Part shown: piece after piece, positions 1 through 10,235 of the stretch | Layout of the letters: every line of letters begins with the position of its first letter | Position numbering within the stretch: the stretch's first letter is position 1 | NCBI GenBank assembly: GCA_938017975.1 | Contig: CALIKQ010000006.1 | Coordinates: forward strand, 120,556-184,555 | Direction of reading: 5' to 3' | Source: an uncultured Pseudomonadales bacterium | GTDB taxonomy: Bacteria > Pseudomonadota > Gammaproteobacteria > Pseudomonadales > Azotimanducaceae | DNA: 64,000 nt | Program-made: the position numbers and the translations under genes | The notes under the pieces: generated by a model | Databases searched by the model: none | Seen by the model: only the letters and a program-made list of their open reading frames with translations | What the model was told of the DNA's origin: nothing

Positions 1-1
1 T

Positions 2-712
2 CGCGATCTCCCAATCCCTGGACGAGAGGGGCCAGGGGTTCACCTCGCCATGGAATTCTTAACTGCCAATACAAAAAGTTTACTCGATTCCAATCTAGAA
101 AACGGGCACTTCATTTCTGCGAAGGATAAGAAGGTGATCGTCATTGGCGGTGGCGATACCGGGACCGATTGCATCGGAACATCGCTCAGGCACGGCTGCA
201 AAAGCTTGGTCAACTTCGAATTATTACCACAACCACCCGAGTCACGATCAGATGACAATCCCTGGCCGCTGTGGCCGAGAATTTTCCGTGTGGATTATGG
301 TCACGCTGAAAGCACCGACCGCTTTGGCAAAGACCCGAGAGAGTACTCCGTTCTTAGTAAATCCTTTCTGCGAGACGATGATGGCACCCTTAAAGGTGTG
401 GTAACCATCGACGTTGATCACAACCTGAACGAGATTCCGGGTACAGAACGCACTTTTGAAGCGGACCTCGTCCTACTTTCGATGGGCTTTCTTCAACCCG
501 AGCATTACATCAACGAATCGCTCAATCTCGATATCGATGCCAGAGGCAACTTTACGGCAGATAACGTGAATTTCAGAACCAGCGTTGCCAAGGTCTATGC
601 GGCTGCAGACTGTCGGCGGGGACAAGACCTTGTCGTTCGCGCCATTAACGAGGGAAGAGAGGCTGCCCGGGAAATTGACAGAGATCTCATGGGGTTCTCA
701 GAACTGCCCTAG
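2..712 (+). CDS. gltD: Glutamate synthase small subunit, C-terminal part (5' end outside window)
   Basis: The NADPH-binding beta subunit of glutamate synthase passes electrons to the large subunit, which makes two glutamates from glutamine and 2-oxoglutarate. The frame is open from base 2, so the gene starts upstream; 236 residues are visible. A dinucleotide-binding GGGDTGTDC motif lies near the middle, followed by the GltD-typical stretch PQPPESR and WPLWPR. The C-terminal FAD-binding segment reads [20 protein letters not shown], which is close to the usual GDxRRGQSLVVWAIxEGR. The gene is convergent with aroB, about 40 bp away. In Pseudomonas the gltBD genes also lie next to aroB, but in the same direction. 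With the glutamine synthetase near 23 kb it supplies the other half of the GS-GOGAT cycle. Confidence 0.93.
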   Translation, partial: RDLPIPGREGPGVHLAMEFLTANTKSLLDSNLENGHFISAKDKKVIVIGGGDTGTDCIGTSLRHGCKSLVNFELLPQPPESRSDDNPWPLWPRIFRVDYGHAESTDRFGKDPREYSVLSKSFLRDDDGTLKGVVTIDVDHNLNEIPGTERTFEADLVLLSMGFLQPEHYINESLNLDIDARGNFTADNVNFRTSVAKVYAAADCRRGQDLVVRAINEGREAAREIDRDLMGFSELP

Positions 713-752
713 GCTGTTGAAACACGCTGGTTCGAGCTGGTGCCGTCATTGA

Positions 753-1847
753 TCAGGTCAAGTAAGCCGCTAATGTATCCCTGAGGTTGTCTTCGCCATA
801 ATCCGCTGTGATGACGGCATTCCCAAGCGACTCAAGGACGATCAAGCGCAGCCCCTCGCTCGTCGCCTTCTTGTCTCGACCCATCGCTGATCTGAATGCC
901 ACTGAGTCAAAACCTTTCTCTGGTGCTACGGGCAATCCAAAGGCCGTCAGCAACCGAGCAATACGGTCTCGAACCTGCTGGTCAATCATTCCTAATCGGC
1001 ACGACAAATCAGCCGCCATAACCATACCAATGGCCACGGCCTCCCCATGAAGCACCCGCTCATAACCAGAGAGCGTCTCTATCGCATGGCCAAAGGTATG
1101 CCCGAAATTCAGCAGAGCCCTGCGGCCGCGCTCGGTTTCATCTTCGGCAACAATTTCGGCTTTAATTCGACAGCTCCATGCGATCATGACACTCAGCGCT
1201 GAGGTTTCGCGCTCCACTATTTCAGCGACGTGGTTTTCAAGCCAGACAAGGTAATCTTGATCAGCCAGCGCTGCATGCTTGACGATTTCTGCAAGCCCTG
1301 CTGCATATTCACGTGCGCTCAATGTGCGAAGCGTCGTGACATCGATCAGGACCGCATTGGGTTGATGGAAGGCACCCATCATATTCTTGCCCAAGGGATG
1401 ATTGACGGCTGTTTTTCCGCCCACGGACGAATCAACCTGAGCAAGCAACGTTGTAGGTATTTGGACGACAGAAATTCCTCTCTGATAGATCGCCGCGGCA
1501 AAACCCGCGACATCACCCACAACGCCCCCGCCAACCGCCACAACGGTCGTATCACGGGTATATCCGCCTTCTAGCAAACAACCAACAATGGCCAGCACCT
1601 GATCCATCGTTTTGTGCGATTCTCCATCGGGCATCACGTAAGTACTCAACCCCCGCCCGCCGAACAAGGCCTGAATATTGACTGAGTAGAGACCGCTCAC
1701 TGTTTCATTTGTGACGACAAATACCGAATCACCGATAGCGGCATCAAGCTCTGCGAAACCTCTGGCAGTCCCCTCGGAGACTAGACCCTCAACAAAATGA
1801 ATCGGGTACGCTCTAGCACCCAAACCAACACGGATTGTTTTCATCAC
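753..1847 (-). CDS. aroB: 3-dehydroquinate synthase
   Basis: This enzyme converts DAHP to 3-dehydroquinate, the second step of the cytoplasmic shikimate pathway. The 364-residue length is normal. Visible motifs are the NAD-binding GGGVVGDVAGFAA, the substrate loop PTTLLAQVDSSVGGKTAVNHP, and the zinc-ligand histidines in LNFGHTFGHAIE and LHGEAVAIGM. The start is one of two consecutive ATG codons; the first overlaps the aroK stop codon in an ATGATGA arrangement, so the two genes are translationally coupled. It is the last gene of the pilMNOPQ-aroKB block. Confidence 0.97.
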   Translation of the reverse strand: MMKTIRVGLGARAYPIHFVEGLVSEGTARGFAELDAAIGDSVFVVTNETVSGLYSVNIQALFGGRGLSTYVMPDGESHKTMDQVLAIVGCLLEGGYTRDTTVVAVGGGVVGDVAGFAAAIYQRGISVVQIPTTLLAQVDSSVGGKTAVNHPLGKNMMGAFHQPNAVLIDVTTLRTLSAREYAAGLAEIVKHAALADQDYLVWLENHVAEIVERETSALSVMIAWSCRIKAEIVAEDETERGRRALLNFGHTFGHAIETLSGYERVLHGEAVAIGMVMAADLSCRLGMIDQQVRDRIARLLTAFGLPVAPEKGFDSVAFRSAMGRDKKATSEGLRLIVLESLGNAVITADYGEDNLRDTLAAYLT

Positions 1848-2383
1848 TCACTCACCCACTGCTGCTCGACCAAAGTCCGCATCAGGACTTCTAACATTTT
1901 TTTACCCGGACGATTGTCAACAGAAATCAGAACATTTGCGACTTCTCTATAAAGGGGATCTCTTTCTTGTTTCATCTGTTTCAAAAAAGTGCGGCGATCG
2001 ACATTCTGCAGCAGCGGACGCTTTCGGTCGCCCTCGGTTCGCTTAAGCTGGGTTTCCAGGTCTGGATCCAAAAAGACAACCAACCCGCTCTGCTTTAAAA
2101 GCCTCCGGTTTTCAGGACGCAAGACGCAGCCGCCTCCTGTTGCCACGACAAGGCCTGCCTGGGAAGAGAGATTCTGAAGCACTGCAGTTTCTCTATCCCG
2201 AAATGCAGCCTCACCCTCAACGTCGAAAATAATTCGAACACTGACGCCACTGCGCTGCTCGATGGTTTGATCTGTATCAACAAACGAGAGACCAAGCCGC
2301 TTCGCAAGCAGCTTGCCCAGGGTTGTTTTCCCAGAGGCCATCGGCCCGACGAGGAACATACTTGAAGAACCATTGAGTTTCAT
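1844..2383 (-). CDS. aroK: Shikimate kinase
   Basis: The enzyme phosphorylates shikimate at the 3-hydroxyl using ATP. The 179-residue protein has a Walker A motif GPMASGKTT at about residues 13-21, where GPMGAGKST is usual. The shikimate-binding region has DTDQTIEQRSG and FRDRET, followed by the GGG loop in VATGGGCVL and the lid arginines in DRKRPLL. A GGTGAG ribosome site lies just before the ATG. It sits between pilQ and aroB, the usual gammaproteobacterial position, so it is probably cotranscribed with the pilus genes. Confidence 0.96.
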   Translation of the reverse strand: MKLNGSSSMFLVGPMASGKTTLGKLLAKRLGLSFVDTDQTIEQRSGVSVRIIFDVEGEAAFRDRETAVLQNLSSQAGLVVATGGGCVLRPENRRLLKQSGLVVFLDPDLETQLKRTEGDRKRPLLQNVDRRTFLKQMKQERDPLYREVANVLISVDNRPGKKMLEVLMRTLVEQQWVSE

Positions 2384-2402
2384 TCGAGCTCACCAGAGTT
2401 AT

Positions 2403-4487
2403 CTATCGCACACTCTGCCCTGAATCTCTGATGATTTTAGGCGTGATAAAGATGAGCAGTTCATCTTTATCATTAGTCCGAGCTGAATTGCGGAACAGAC
2501 GGCCCACCAAAGGGAGGTCACCCAAAACCGGTGTCTTCAGCTGAATTAAATCAGTCCGAGTCTGATAGAGCCCGCCCAGCACCAAGGTCTCACCATCATT
2601 CACGATGACCTGGGTCTGAATGCTCTCGGTGTCGATGGCAGGGGGCCCACCAGGGGTTGGGTCGCCTCGAGAGTTATTGGTCACATCAAGCTCCAAAATA
2701 ATTCGGTCATCCGGAGTGATTTGCGGTGTAACCGTCAGCCCCACCGTCGCATTGATGAACGCTGTCGCCGTTGCACCGCCACCCGTATCGGATTGATACG
2801 GAATCTGACTTCCTGAATTCACACTGGCGGTGCTCTTGTCTGAAGTGATGATCGTAGGTCTCGACACTGTTTCGCCAATTCCTTCGCTCTCAAAAAGTTG
2901 CAGCTCGAGGTCGAGCAAAAGATCGTTATTCACGAGCCCAAACGCAATCCCCCCCGTCTTTCCAGATCCGGTTCCGAGATCGACAATAAGATTCTCTGCA
3001 GGGGTAGCGCCGAGGGTTTCGATCGAGCTGCCGTACTGGATACCGTTGGGGCTGTCCCCCCAGGTAATTTCACCCGCTGTTCCCCAACGAATCCCGGCTT
3101 CTCGCTTGAAGCTATCACTCGCTTTCACGATCCTTGCTTCGATCATGACTTGCCTAACCGGTATATCGAGCTGATCCAGCAAGCTGCGCAGCTGATTAAT
3201 CCGGCTTTGAGTCTCCGTCAAGATAATGGAGTTGGTCCTATCATCGACAATCACCGAACCGCGCTCTGACACAATACCGCTGGGACTGTCTTCAGAGCCC
3301 GCGCCTCCCGCACTTGAAAATAAGCCCACGATTTCTGCCGCATTGGCATATTTCACTTTAATCAATTCTGTTCTCAAGGGAGCGAGCTCGGCGATTTCCT
3401 GTTTGTTTTCTAGCGCCGCCCTCTCTTGATCAGCGAGATCAGCGGCAGGCGCGACCAAAAGCACATTCCCCTGAACACGTTTATCGAGTCCGTTCGTCCG
3501 CAAAACAATATCTAGCGCTTGATCCCAGGGCACATCCTTGAGCCTCAAAGTGATCGTGCCCGATACAGCATCGCTGGCAACTAGGTTTAGATCAGCAAAA
3601 TCAGCAACAATCTGTAACACAGCCCTGATTTCAATATTTTGGAAATTCAGCGATAACTTATCCCCTTCATACAGCAAGGTTCCATCGCCAGCGGTTGCAG
3701 GGCCTCTCCCTGCCACAATTGGTTTAACCTCGAGAATAAACCGATCATCAGCTTGATACGCCAAGTAGTCAAAAGCGCCTGTTGGCTGCACCTCAATCAC
3801 CGTTGAAGCGCCTAGCTCGAAGACATCGATGAGCGAAACCGGCGTCGCAAAATCTGTTACATCAAGCTGCTGGACCAACTCTCTGGCGACTGACGCATCC
3901 GGCATCGTCAAAACAATGTTCCCTCCACGCTGATCAATATCAACCGCCATGTTGGCGTCGCTTAAAGAGACAATCACCCTACCCGCACCGTCATTACCGC
4001 GCCGAAAGTCGACGCCAGTCACGGCCTGAGTTGCGTCCACTCCTTCCTCAAAACGGGCAAGGCTATTGCCTTGTTGCGCCCCTAAATCTCGACCCACAGA
4101 AATCACAAGCGTCCGGCCGTTCACTCGAGTGGTGTAGCCCACCAGCTCTGCGAGGGCCACAATGATTCGCGTCCTATCACCCGCCTCTAAGATCGTGACG
4201 TTTTGTGCGGTCCCGGAACCTAAATTATGATATTTCGAAGCGAGTCCACTTCGCACCCCCACCAGATCTAGTGCAATCCGAGCTGGTTGAGCAATCGCAT
4301 ATCCAGAGGGAAGCGGCGGGACTTCGTCAAAGGTGAGTACAATATTGGTCTGATCTCCCTCGGCCATCGAGAAATCGACCTGCTGCAATTCAACTCCATA
4401 GGCCCCTGAAAGCACCAGCAGCCCCGAGCAGAGAACCCAACAACGCATCAGATATCGAACTGACTGAGACAACATCCTATTTTTCAT
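2403..4487 (-). CDS. pilQ: Type IV pilus outer-membrane secretin PilQ
   Basis: PilQ forms the outer-membrane ring through which the type IV pilus passes. Two candidate ATG codons lie six bases apart. A GAGG box directly abuts the first and stands six bases before the second, so the second, at 4487, is taken, giving 694 residues. Order: signal peptide ending near SGAYG-VE; two N-terminal AMIN-like beta domains; the secretin short N domain (LSLNFQNIEIRAVLQIVADF); a secretin N0/N1-type region containing VKYANAAEIVGLF; and the C-terminal secretin domain with VPVRQVMIEARIV and TLVLGGLY. The signature near the end, LKTPVLGDLPLVGRLFR, is typical. It is preceded by pilP, 16 bases upstream. Confidence 0.97.
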   Translation of the reverse strand: MKNRMLSQSVRYLMRCWVLCSGLLVLSGAYGVELQQVDFSMAEGDQTNIVLTFDEVPPLPSGYAIAQPARIALDLVGVRSGLASKYHNLGSGTAQNVTILEAGDRTRIIVALAELVGYTTRVNGRTLVISVGRDLGAQQGNSLARFEEGVDATQAVTGVDFRRGNDGAGRVIVSLSDANMAVDIDQRGGNIVLTMPDASVARELVQQLDVTDFATPVSLIDVFELGASTVIEVQPTGAFDYLAYQADDRFILEVKPIVAGRGPATAGDGTLLYEGDKLSLNFQNIEIRAVLQIVADFADLNLVASDAVSGTITLRLKDVPWDQALDIVLRTNGLDKRVQGNVLLVAPAADLADQERAALENKQEIAELAPLRTELIKVKYANAAEIVGLFSSAGGAGSEDSPSGIVSERGSVIVDDRTNSIILTETQSRINQLRSLLDQLDIPVRQVMIEARIVKASDSFKREAGIRWGTAGEITWGDSPNGIQYGSSIETLGATPAENLIVDLGTGSGKTGGIAFGLVNNDLLLDLELQLFESEGIGETVSRPTIITSDKSTASVNSGSQIPYQSDTGGGATATAFINATVGLTVTPQITPDDRIILELDVTNNSRGDPTPGGPPAIDTESIQTQVIVNDGETLVLGGLYQTRTDLIQLKTPVLGDLPLVGRLFRNSARTNDKDELLIFITPKIIRDSGQSVR

Positions 4488-4503
4488 AACCATCCTCGGT
4501 GCG

Positions 4504-5067
4504 TTATTCTTTCGCAGAACCTACTAATTCAACTGTTCTGGGCCGTAGCAACCATCCTCCGCCCCCATTGCTGACGATCTCGACAATTTCTAGACGATCT
4601 TCTTCAATTTTTTCGATTTTCCCCCACTGGGTACCGATATATTGATCCACTCCGACCTGATGGATTGTGCCTTCTTCATCGCGAATGAGCCCATAATATT
4701 GACCTCTTAGCTTGAGCGATCCGACAAGCTGAAGGGACGCAAGATTGAACCCCTCAAGGTAACTCTTCACATGATTTGAAGGCGGCTGAATAGAGCCAGG
4801 GGCCGGCTCGTCAGCCCGCTCCGGCACCACTACCGGGGCCTGAAATGGGCTTCGCAGGTTGGCGGCACCGTATTTAAAGGGCTCATAAGGCTTAAATTCA
4901 GGTAGCGGCGCAATGCTGCCATGAGGCGCCGCCGCGACCTCATCCATAAAGGCTCGCAAGTCTTGCATGTCAGCGCCACCAGAGCATCCTGCAAGCAACA
5001 TCATCCAACACGCCATCAAAGCGGTCGCCCAAACATGAAAAGTGCGCCGAGCGCTAACGGCTTTCAC
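4504..5067 (-). CDS. pilP: Type IV pilus assembly lipoprotein PilP
   Basis: PilP is an inner-membrane lipoprotein that links the PilMNO platform to the PilQ secretin through the periplasm. The 187-residue product starts at a GTG codon overlapping the pilO stop. It has a lipoprotein signal with lipobox LAGC, Cys28 being the acylation site. A proline-rich linker follows (about residues 48-95), then a small beta domain containing LRGQYYGLIRDEEGTIHQV and VGQYIG-like residues, which fits the HR domain of PilP. Its position between pilO and pilQ supports the call. Confidence 0.94.
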   Translation of the reverse strand: MKAVSARRTFHVWATALMACWMMLLAGCSGGADMQDLRAFMDEVAAAPHGSIAPLPEFKPYEPFKYGAANLRSPFQAPVVVPERADEPAPGSIQPPSNHVKSYLEGFNLASLQLVGSLKLRGQYYGLIRDEEGTIHQVGVDQYIGTQWGKIEKIEEDRLEIVEIVSNGGGGWLLRPRTVELVGSAKE

Positions 5068-5708
5068 GAGCCAGCTCCATCTTTATAGCGATAAGTCTTG
5101 GCTGTAATACCCATTTTTAGCAGGGTTCCGCCCTCTGTTCGGCCACCCCCTTGAGGTTGGATCTGAAAATCGTGGAGGGTGACGATCCGAGACAAATCTG
5201 CGACATCACTAACAAAAGCACCAAGGTTATGATAACCCCCGACCACTTCTATTCTGATGGGCTTCTCGATGTAATATTCTAGAATTCGTTCGGGTAACAG
5301 ATCGATTTTATTGAAAACCAAACCATTGGATACACCGACTTTCGAAATGTCCTCGATCAAACCGGGGATTTCCGTATCTGATGGTAGCTGACTCAAGATT
5401 TGCTTAAAGCTTTCTTCCATCTCCAGCGCTTGTATCCGGTAGGACTCAAGGTGAACCGCTTGCCGGTATTTTTCTTTAAATTCAGTTTTGAGTAGACCTT
5501 CTTCCTTTACAACCCGATCGAGCTCTGTCTGCAAGTCCGTGACCAAAAAGAAATAGCCCAAGAGCAGCACACCGACAAAAACAGCAACACCCACGAGTGC
5601 CTTGACCGGCGCCGGCCATAGGCCAGCACTGCTAAAATCGATATCGTTAAGGTCGATTTCATTGAAATCGATCTCGTTCAACTTGGCCAAAGTATCTTTA
5701 AGAGCCAT
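5064..5708 (-). CDS. pilO: Type IV pilus inner-membrane protein PilO
   Basis: PilO dimerises with PilN in the inner membrane and forms the alignment complex under PilQ. The 214-residue protein has a short N-terminal acidic stretch in which an Asn/Asp-rich IDF/IDL motif repeats three times (residues 12-25), then one transmembrane helix (about residues 36-54), a coiled coil and a C-terminal ferredoxin-like domain. PilO proteins of other gammaproteobacteria carry a similar ID-rich N-terminus. Its start overlaps the pilN stop by one base (TGATG), indicating coupled translation. Confidence 0.95.
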   Translation of the reverse strand: MALKDTLAKLNEIDFNEIDLNDIDFSSAGLWPAPVKALVGVAVFVGVLLLGYFFLVTDLQTELDRVVKEEGLLKTEFKEKYRQAVHLESYRIQALEMEESFKQILSQLPSDTEIPGLIEDISKVGVSNGLVFNKIDLLPERILEYYIEKPIRIEVVGGYHNLGAFVSDVADLSRIVTLHDFQIQPQGGGRTEGGTLLKMGITAKTYRYKDGAGS

Positions 5709-6277
5709 CAGCGGTCCCCAGCTTCAGCTGCCGGCGCACTCACACGCACCGACAACGAAAATCGGCTCGCCTCTGGCCCAGCCTGGGGATAGGCATTGAT
5801 CGAGGTCACGTTGGCCCCGGTAAACCATGCCGATCCATCGAACTGACGCAACTGACTGGAGATTCGATTGTTGTCTTCGGCAACCCCCGTAATCGCGATT
5901 GATTCACCAGACAACGCGAGCCGCTCAAAAAACACATTGTCGGATAACTGACGCGCCATTTCATCGAAAAGGCGAACACTGACGGGCCGATTGCCCTGCA
6001 ATTCTTGGATAACCCGCATCCGGTCCAGCAGCTCTTTGCGCTTTTTTTGGAGCACTCGGATTTGGCTGATTTTTGACTCCAGATCTTTGATTTCAGCGCT
6101 TACAAAGGCATTTCGGGCGTTTTGACCCGAGATCTCTGCTTCATAGAATCGCCAGGCGCCCGCGGTTATCAAAGCTGCCATCAAAGCTGATGCCGCTAGC
6201 CCATTGACCAACTCCCGCTGCAAGCGCTCGCGCTTCCTAATGCGCCAAGGCAACAGATTAATTTTCAGATTAACCAT
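5708..6277 (-). CDS. pilN: Type IV pilus inner-membrane protein PilN
   Basis: PilN binds PilM through its cytoplasmic N-terminus and PilO through its periplasmic domain. The start MVNLKINLLPWR carries the conserved INLLPWR motif that inserts into PilM. A transmembrane helix (about residues 23-42) and a coiled coil rich in Lys, Glu and Arg follow. The 189-residue length is normal. It is the second gene of the pil block, 37 bases after pilM. Confidence 0.96.
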   Translation of the reverse strand: MVNLKINLLPWRIRKRERLQRELVNGLAASALMAALITAGAWRFYEAEISGQNARNAFVSAEIKDLESKISQIRVLQKKRKELLDRMRVIQELQGNRPVSVRLFDEMARQLSDNVFFERLALSGESIAITGVAEDNNRISSQLRQFDGSAWFTGANVTSINAYPQAGPEASRFSLSVRVSAPAAEAGDR

Positions 6278-6314
6278 GAGGGTTCCTGTAGGTTCATTTT
6301 ACAGGCCTTAAACA

Positions 6315-7388
6315 TCAGTCGAAGCTCCGCATCGCCAATCCGCAAGCGATCATCATCGAAGGCGCATCTTTCAACAGCCGCTCCTTATCGACGTGATCGC
6401 TGATCTGCATATTGTCAAAGGGATTAGCGACACTGCAGGGTGTGCCCAACTTCGCCTCAATGAAGCTTGCAAGTCCCGCTAGATTTGCGGTGCCACCTGC
6501 CAGCACGATTCGATCAACATCATTAAAGGCTGTGGCTGAATAAAAAAACTGCAAAGACCGCATGACCTGCTGTAGCAGCGCTTCCTTGAAAGGATTTAAC
6601 ACCGATTCCTCGTAGTCATCGGGAAGGCCACCAAATTTTTTGGCATACCCGGCTTCGCCCGTTGTCATCCCATATTTTTTTTGGATTTCATCCGTCAGCT
6701 GCTTACCGCCAAACATCTGTTCCCGCGTATAGTGCACCTCGCTTCCGGAGACCACAGACAAGGTCATCATCTCAGCACCAATATCAACAATCGCCAGGAC
6801 GTCCTTGCCAATTTCTTCGCCATCGCGTGTAAACAGGTCTAGATCTAGGGAAATCGCTCTTTGAACACAGTGGGCCTCAATGTCGACGACTTCAGCTTCC
6901 AAGCCGGCCATCTCGACAGTGGCTTGCCGAGATTCAATGTGCTCTCGTCGACAAGCTGCAAGCAGAACTTCTACGAGTTCAGGCGATCGAGCGCTCTCTT
7001 CAAGCACCTGAAAATCAAGCGCAACTTCATCCAGCGGATAGGGAATATACTGATCCGCATCGAGCAACAATTGTTCTTCGATCTGATCTTCTTTCAGCGA
7101 TGCAGGCACTTCGATGGTTTTGGTAATCACCGCGGAGCCCGCAACAGCAACAGCCACCGCCTTTGCCTTGGCCTTTGTTGTCGATTTCAGTCGTTTAATC
7201 GCTTCTGAAACAGCATCAAGATCAACAATTTCTTGCTCTACTACCGCGTTTTCCGGCAGTGGTTCGGCGCCGTAACTCTCAACCACATAACCATCGGGAC
7301 CCAAACCTAGTTCGAGTAATTTGATCGCAGACGAACTGATATCCAAGCCAATTAAACCTGGCTTTGAACGCTTCAGAAACTTCAGCAT
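6315..7388 (-). CDS. pilM: Type IV pilus assembly ATPase-like protein PilM
   Basis: PilM is an actin/FtsA-like cytoplasmic protein that binds the PilN tail and signals to the pilus motors. The 357-residue product begins MLKFLKRSKPGLIGLDISSS, with the phosphate-1 motif GLDISSSAIK. The second nucleotide motif appears as AIVDIGAEMMTLSVV and the adenosine motif as IVLAGGTANLAGL. It is the first gene of pilMNOPQ and is divergent from the PBP1a gene, the classical arrangement in Pseudomonas and relatives. Confidence 0.96.
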   Translation of the reverse strand: MLKFLKRSKPGLIGLDISSSAIKLLELGLGPDGYVVESYGAEPLPENAVVEQEIVDLDAVSEAIKRLKSTTKAKAKAVAVAVAGSAVITKTIEVPASLKEDQIEEQLLLDADQYIPYPLDEVALDFQVLEESARSPELVEVLLAACRREHIESRQATVEMAGLEAEVVDIEAHCVQRAISLDLDLFTRDGEEIGKDVLAIVDIGAEMMTLSVVSGSEVHYTREQMFGGKQLTDEIQKKYGMTTGEAGYAKKFGGLPDDYEESVLNPFKEALLQQVMRSLQFFYSATAFNDVDRIVLAGGTANLAGLASFIEAKLGTPCSVANPFDNMQISDHVDKERLLKDAPSMMIACGLAMRSFD

Positions 7389-7578
7389 GCCTTTCTCTCA
7401 GAGTGAGCCAAGTTGGCTTCCCTATTTTATGGCCCTTGATAACCTAGAGTATCACCCAAAACCATCGAATAAACTATACTCATCCGAATCAGGCGTTCAT
7501 AATTAGCACTTACGGGATGTCCACGATGCGCCCGAAACTTCTCACGTCTTAACTTCGAAATTGGGTCAGTCACACTAG

Positions 7579-9945
7579 ATGAAACGATTTCTGATATTCG
7601 TCCTGCGAGCCGCGAGTCTCGCGACCGCCACGCTCGGCATGGGGCTCGCCGCGGCTTTTCTCTATCTCAATCCCCAAATCCCTGAAATTTCGACATTCAC
7701 CGATGTCACTCTCAAAGCGCCACTTAAAATTGTCAGTCGTGACGGTAAACTCATTCAAGAATATGGGGAAAGGTTGATTCCCATTCAATTCGAAGACATT
7801 CCAAAAAGGTTCATTGATGCGTTACTCAACACTGAAGACAAGCGTTTCTTCGAGCACAGTGGGATCGATCTGGTAACCCTCGCAAACGCAACTTGGCAAC
7901 TTTTCATGAACAAGGGCGATATCAAAACAGGCGCCTCGACCATCACCATGCAATTGGTCAAAAACGTTTCTGGCGCCTCTGAAGTTCGATTCATTCGAAA
8001 ATTCAGAGAGATGCTGCTGGCACTCAAACTCGAACGAGCGCTCAGCAAACAGGAGATTTTAACGCTGTATCTCAACATCATCCCCTTTGGAAAGCATGCC
8101 TATGGCATTCAAGCCGCCGCCCAAACCTACTACGGCAGCACGATTCAAGAGCTCAGTCTTGCTCAAATGGCCATGCTCGCAGGGATTCCAAAAGCCCCCG
8201 AAGCAGGCAATCCAATCAATGGTCCCGAGCGAGCCCTCGAGCGCCGAAACCTCATTCTCCAGAGAATGGTAGAACAGGGCTCAATCCCTCGTAATGCCTA
8301 CGAATTGGCCATTCAAGAGCCCATTACAGCACGGGTCTTTGACCGACAAATTGAACTTCCGGCACTCTACGCGGCAGAAATGATTCGAAGCGAAGTCATT
8401 AAAGCGTTTGGATCCAAGGCCTATGCGCTTGGTCTGACCGTCGAATCAACCATCGACAGTCGTATGCAAGCAGCAGCAGAAGCAGCCGTCATCAGAAAAC
8501 TCAATGAGTATGATCTGAGGCACGGGTATCGAGGCCCAGAGGAGTCTCAACTGGCCGGGACACGGACCTACCTTAGCAGTGATCGGACCGTCTACCCCGG
8601 TTATTGGAAACAGCGTTTGAAGGACACCAGCATCATCGGCGATCAGCACCCTGCCATCGTCGTCAAAATTAACGATCAGTCTGCAGAGGTGCTTACCCGA
8701 ACAGGCGGCGTTGAGACAATTTCATGGGAAGGACTGCGCTGGGCGCGACCTTACGTGACTGTCAACCAGCGTGGCAGAGTGCCTGAGACAGTGAACGATA
8801 TCCTGAAAATCGGTGATTTAATTCGGATCTCACCCTTGGAGGATGGCCGCTGGCGGCTGGGACAAATCCCTTCCCTTCAGGCAGCATTTGTCGCATTGGA
8901 TCCGGATGATGGCGCCATCAGAGCGATGGTGGGAGGTTATGACTTCAAGCTCAATCAATTCAATCATGCTACCCAAGCAAGACGTCAGCCGGGCTCGACT
9001 TTTAAGCCGTTTTTCTACGCTGGGGCTATGGAGCAAGGCATAACCGCTGCGTCGATTTACAACGATGCACCCGTTGTGCTGCCTGGCGGTGAGCTGGAGG
9101 AAAAGTACCGGCCCAAAAATTCCGGCAGCGGCTTTCGGGGCAACATAAGATTGCGAGAAGCCTTGTATCGCAGCATCAATTTGGTCTCCTTGCGTGTATT
9201 GCTGGATTATGGATCGAGAAACGCCATCGACTACGTCAGCCGCTTCGGATTCAATACGGATGGGTTTCCGAACAATGTTCAACTCGCTTTTGGCGGAGGC
9301 ACCATCGCCCTGACGCCTCTCGAGATTGCAACCGGATACGCCGTATTTGCCAATGGCGGTCGAGCAGTGAATAGTTTTTTGATTCAATCCATCACCACGG
9401 TCAACGAGGGGTCGTCGATCGTTGATCGTGAACGCCTCTGTCGCGGCGGGTGTAATGGTCCCTCCCTTGAGCAGGTTATCGATCCGCGAGTTGCCTTCAT
9501 CATGAATAGCATTCTTAAAGACACGATTCAAAAAGGAACTGGGCGGAAAGCTTTCAGAGCGCTCAAAAGAACAGATTTGATGGGCAAAACAGGGACGACC
9601 AATGATGCTGATATTTGGTTCTCGGGTTATAACGGGGACATTGCGGCAACAGCTTGGGCCGGGTTTTCCAGCAACGCCCCTGTCGGCAATCGGGAATGGG
9701 GCTCAACTACGCCGATCGAGACTTGGATTGAATTTGCACGATCAGGCTTGCCTGAAGCAACCCCAACTAACGTCCGTGTGCCCGACGGAATTGTTTCCAT
9801 TAAGATTGATCCAAAAACTGGTCAACGGGCCAGTCCTTCTGATCCTGATGGCGTCTTTGAATATTTTAGAAAAGAGTTTGCACCGGCAGCTGTTCAGCGT
9901 CTAACCGAGGAGGACGAAGGTGCTGATTTCCAAGCGATCTTTTAG
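7579..9945 (+). CDS. mrcA: Penicillin-binding protein 1A (bifunctional transglycosylase/transpeptidase)
   Basis: This enzyme polymerises and cross-links peptidoglycan at the inner membrane. The 788-residue protein has an N-terminal membrane anchor (about residues 5-31) and a GT51 transglycosylase domain with [10 protein letters not shown] and [12 protein letters not shown]. An OB-like insert follows, then a transpeptidase domain with the nucleophile motif S473-T-F-K476 in QPGSTFKPF, the SIN motif in YRSINLVS, and KTGTT. All catalytic motifs are intact. It diverges from pilM over a 190-bp intergenic region and converges on rpmE with a 4-bp overlap of the two stop ends. In Pseudomonas this gene is called ponA. 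Confidence 0.97.
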   Translation: MKRFLIFVLRAASLATATLGMGLAAAFLYLNPQIPEISTFTDVTLKAPLKIVSRDGKLIQEYGERLIPIQFEDIPKRFIDALLNTEDKRFFEHSGIDLVTLANATWQLFMNKGDIKTGASTITMQLVKNVSGASEVRFIRKFREMLLALKLERALSKQEILTLYLNIIPFGKHAYGIQAAAQTYYGSTIQELSLAQMAMLAGIPKAPEAGNPINGPERALERRNLILQRMVEQGSIPRNAYELAIQEPITARVFDRQIELPALYAAEMIRSEVIKAFGSKAYALGLTVESTIDSRMQAAAEAAVIRKLNEYDLRHGYRGPEESQLAGTRTYLSSDRTVYPGYWKQRLKDTSIIGDQHPAIVVKINDQSAEVLTRTGGVETISWEGLRWARPYVTVNQRGRVPETVNDILKIGDLIRISPLEDGRWRLGQIPSLQAAFVALDPDDGAIRAMVGGYDFKLNQFNHATQARRQPGSTFKPFFYAGAMEQGITAASIYNDAPVVLPGGELEEKYRPKNSGSGFRGNIRLREALYRSINLVSLRVLLDYGSRNAIDYVSRFGFNTDGFPNNVQLAFGGGTIALTPLEIATGYAVFANGGRAVNSFLIQSITTVNEGSSIVDRERLCRGGCNGPSLEQVIDPRVAFIMNSILKDTIQKGTGRKAFRALKRTDLMGKTGTTNDADIWFSGYNGDIAATAWAGFSSNAPVGNREWGSTTPIETWIEFARSGLPEATPTNVRVPDGIVSIKIDPKTGQRASPSDPDGVFEYFRKEFAPAAVQRLTEEDEGADFQAIF

Positions 9946-10154
9946 CTGCTGCTTCCACGACGGAAACGCTTGTTGAACCGATCAATCCGCCCCGCGGAGT
10001 CGATGGTCTTCTGTTTGCCTGTGTAAAAGGGATGGCATTGCGAGCACACTTCGATTGAAATATCGGAACACAACGTTGATTTTGTCTCGACGACATTGCC
10101 GCAACTACATGTGGCTTTCATCGGCTCGTACTTAGGGTGCGCATCGACTTTCAT
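9942..10154 (-). CDS. rpmE: 50S ribosomal protein bL31, zinc-binding form
   Basis: This is a small protein of the large ribosomal subunit at the 30S-50S bridge. The 70-residue product starts [11 protein letters not shown] and keeps the zinc ribbon cysteines: C16 and C18 (CSC) and the pair in [12 protein letters not shown]. It therefore belongs to the zinc-containing C+ form, not the zinc-free paralogue made under zinc starvation. The C-terminus has the usual basic RFNKRFR. It is divergent from priA, as in many gammaproteobacteria. Confidence 0.96.
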   Translation of the reverse strand: MKVDAHPKYEPMKATCSCGNVVETKSTLCSDISIEVCSQCHPFYTGKQKTIDSAGRIDRFNKRFRRGSSS

Positions 10155-10235
10155 TACAATACCTAGCTTTCAGTTCGCTAAAAAGGCGCAAATGATACCA
10201 GAGAAAACCACAGAAGCAAGCGGCTCAAGCGATCT

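Noticed and set aside
8830..9531. 233-codon minus-strand open frame inside the PBP1a gene
   Set aside because: It is opposite a well-supported gene whose motifs fully account for the sequence; the predicted protein has no family features.
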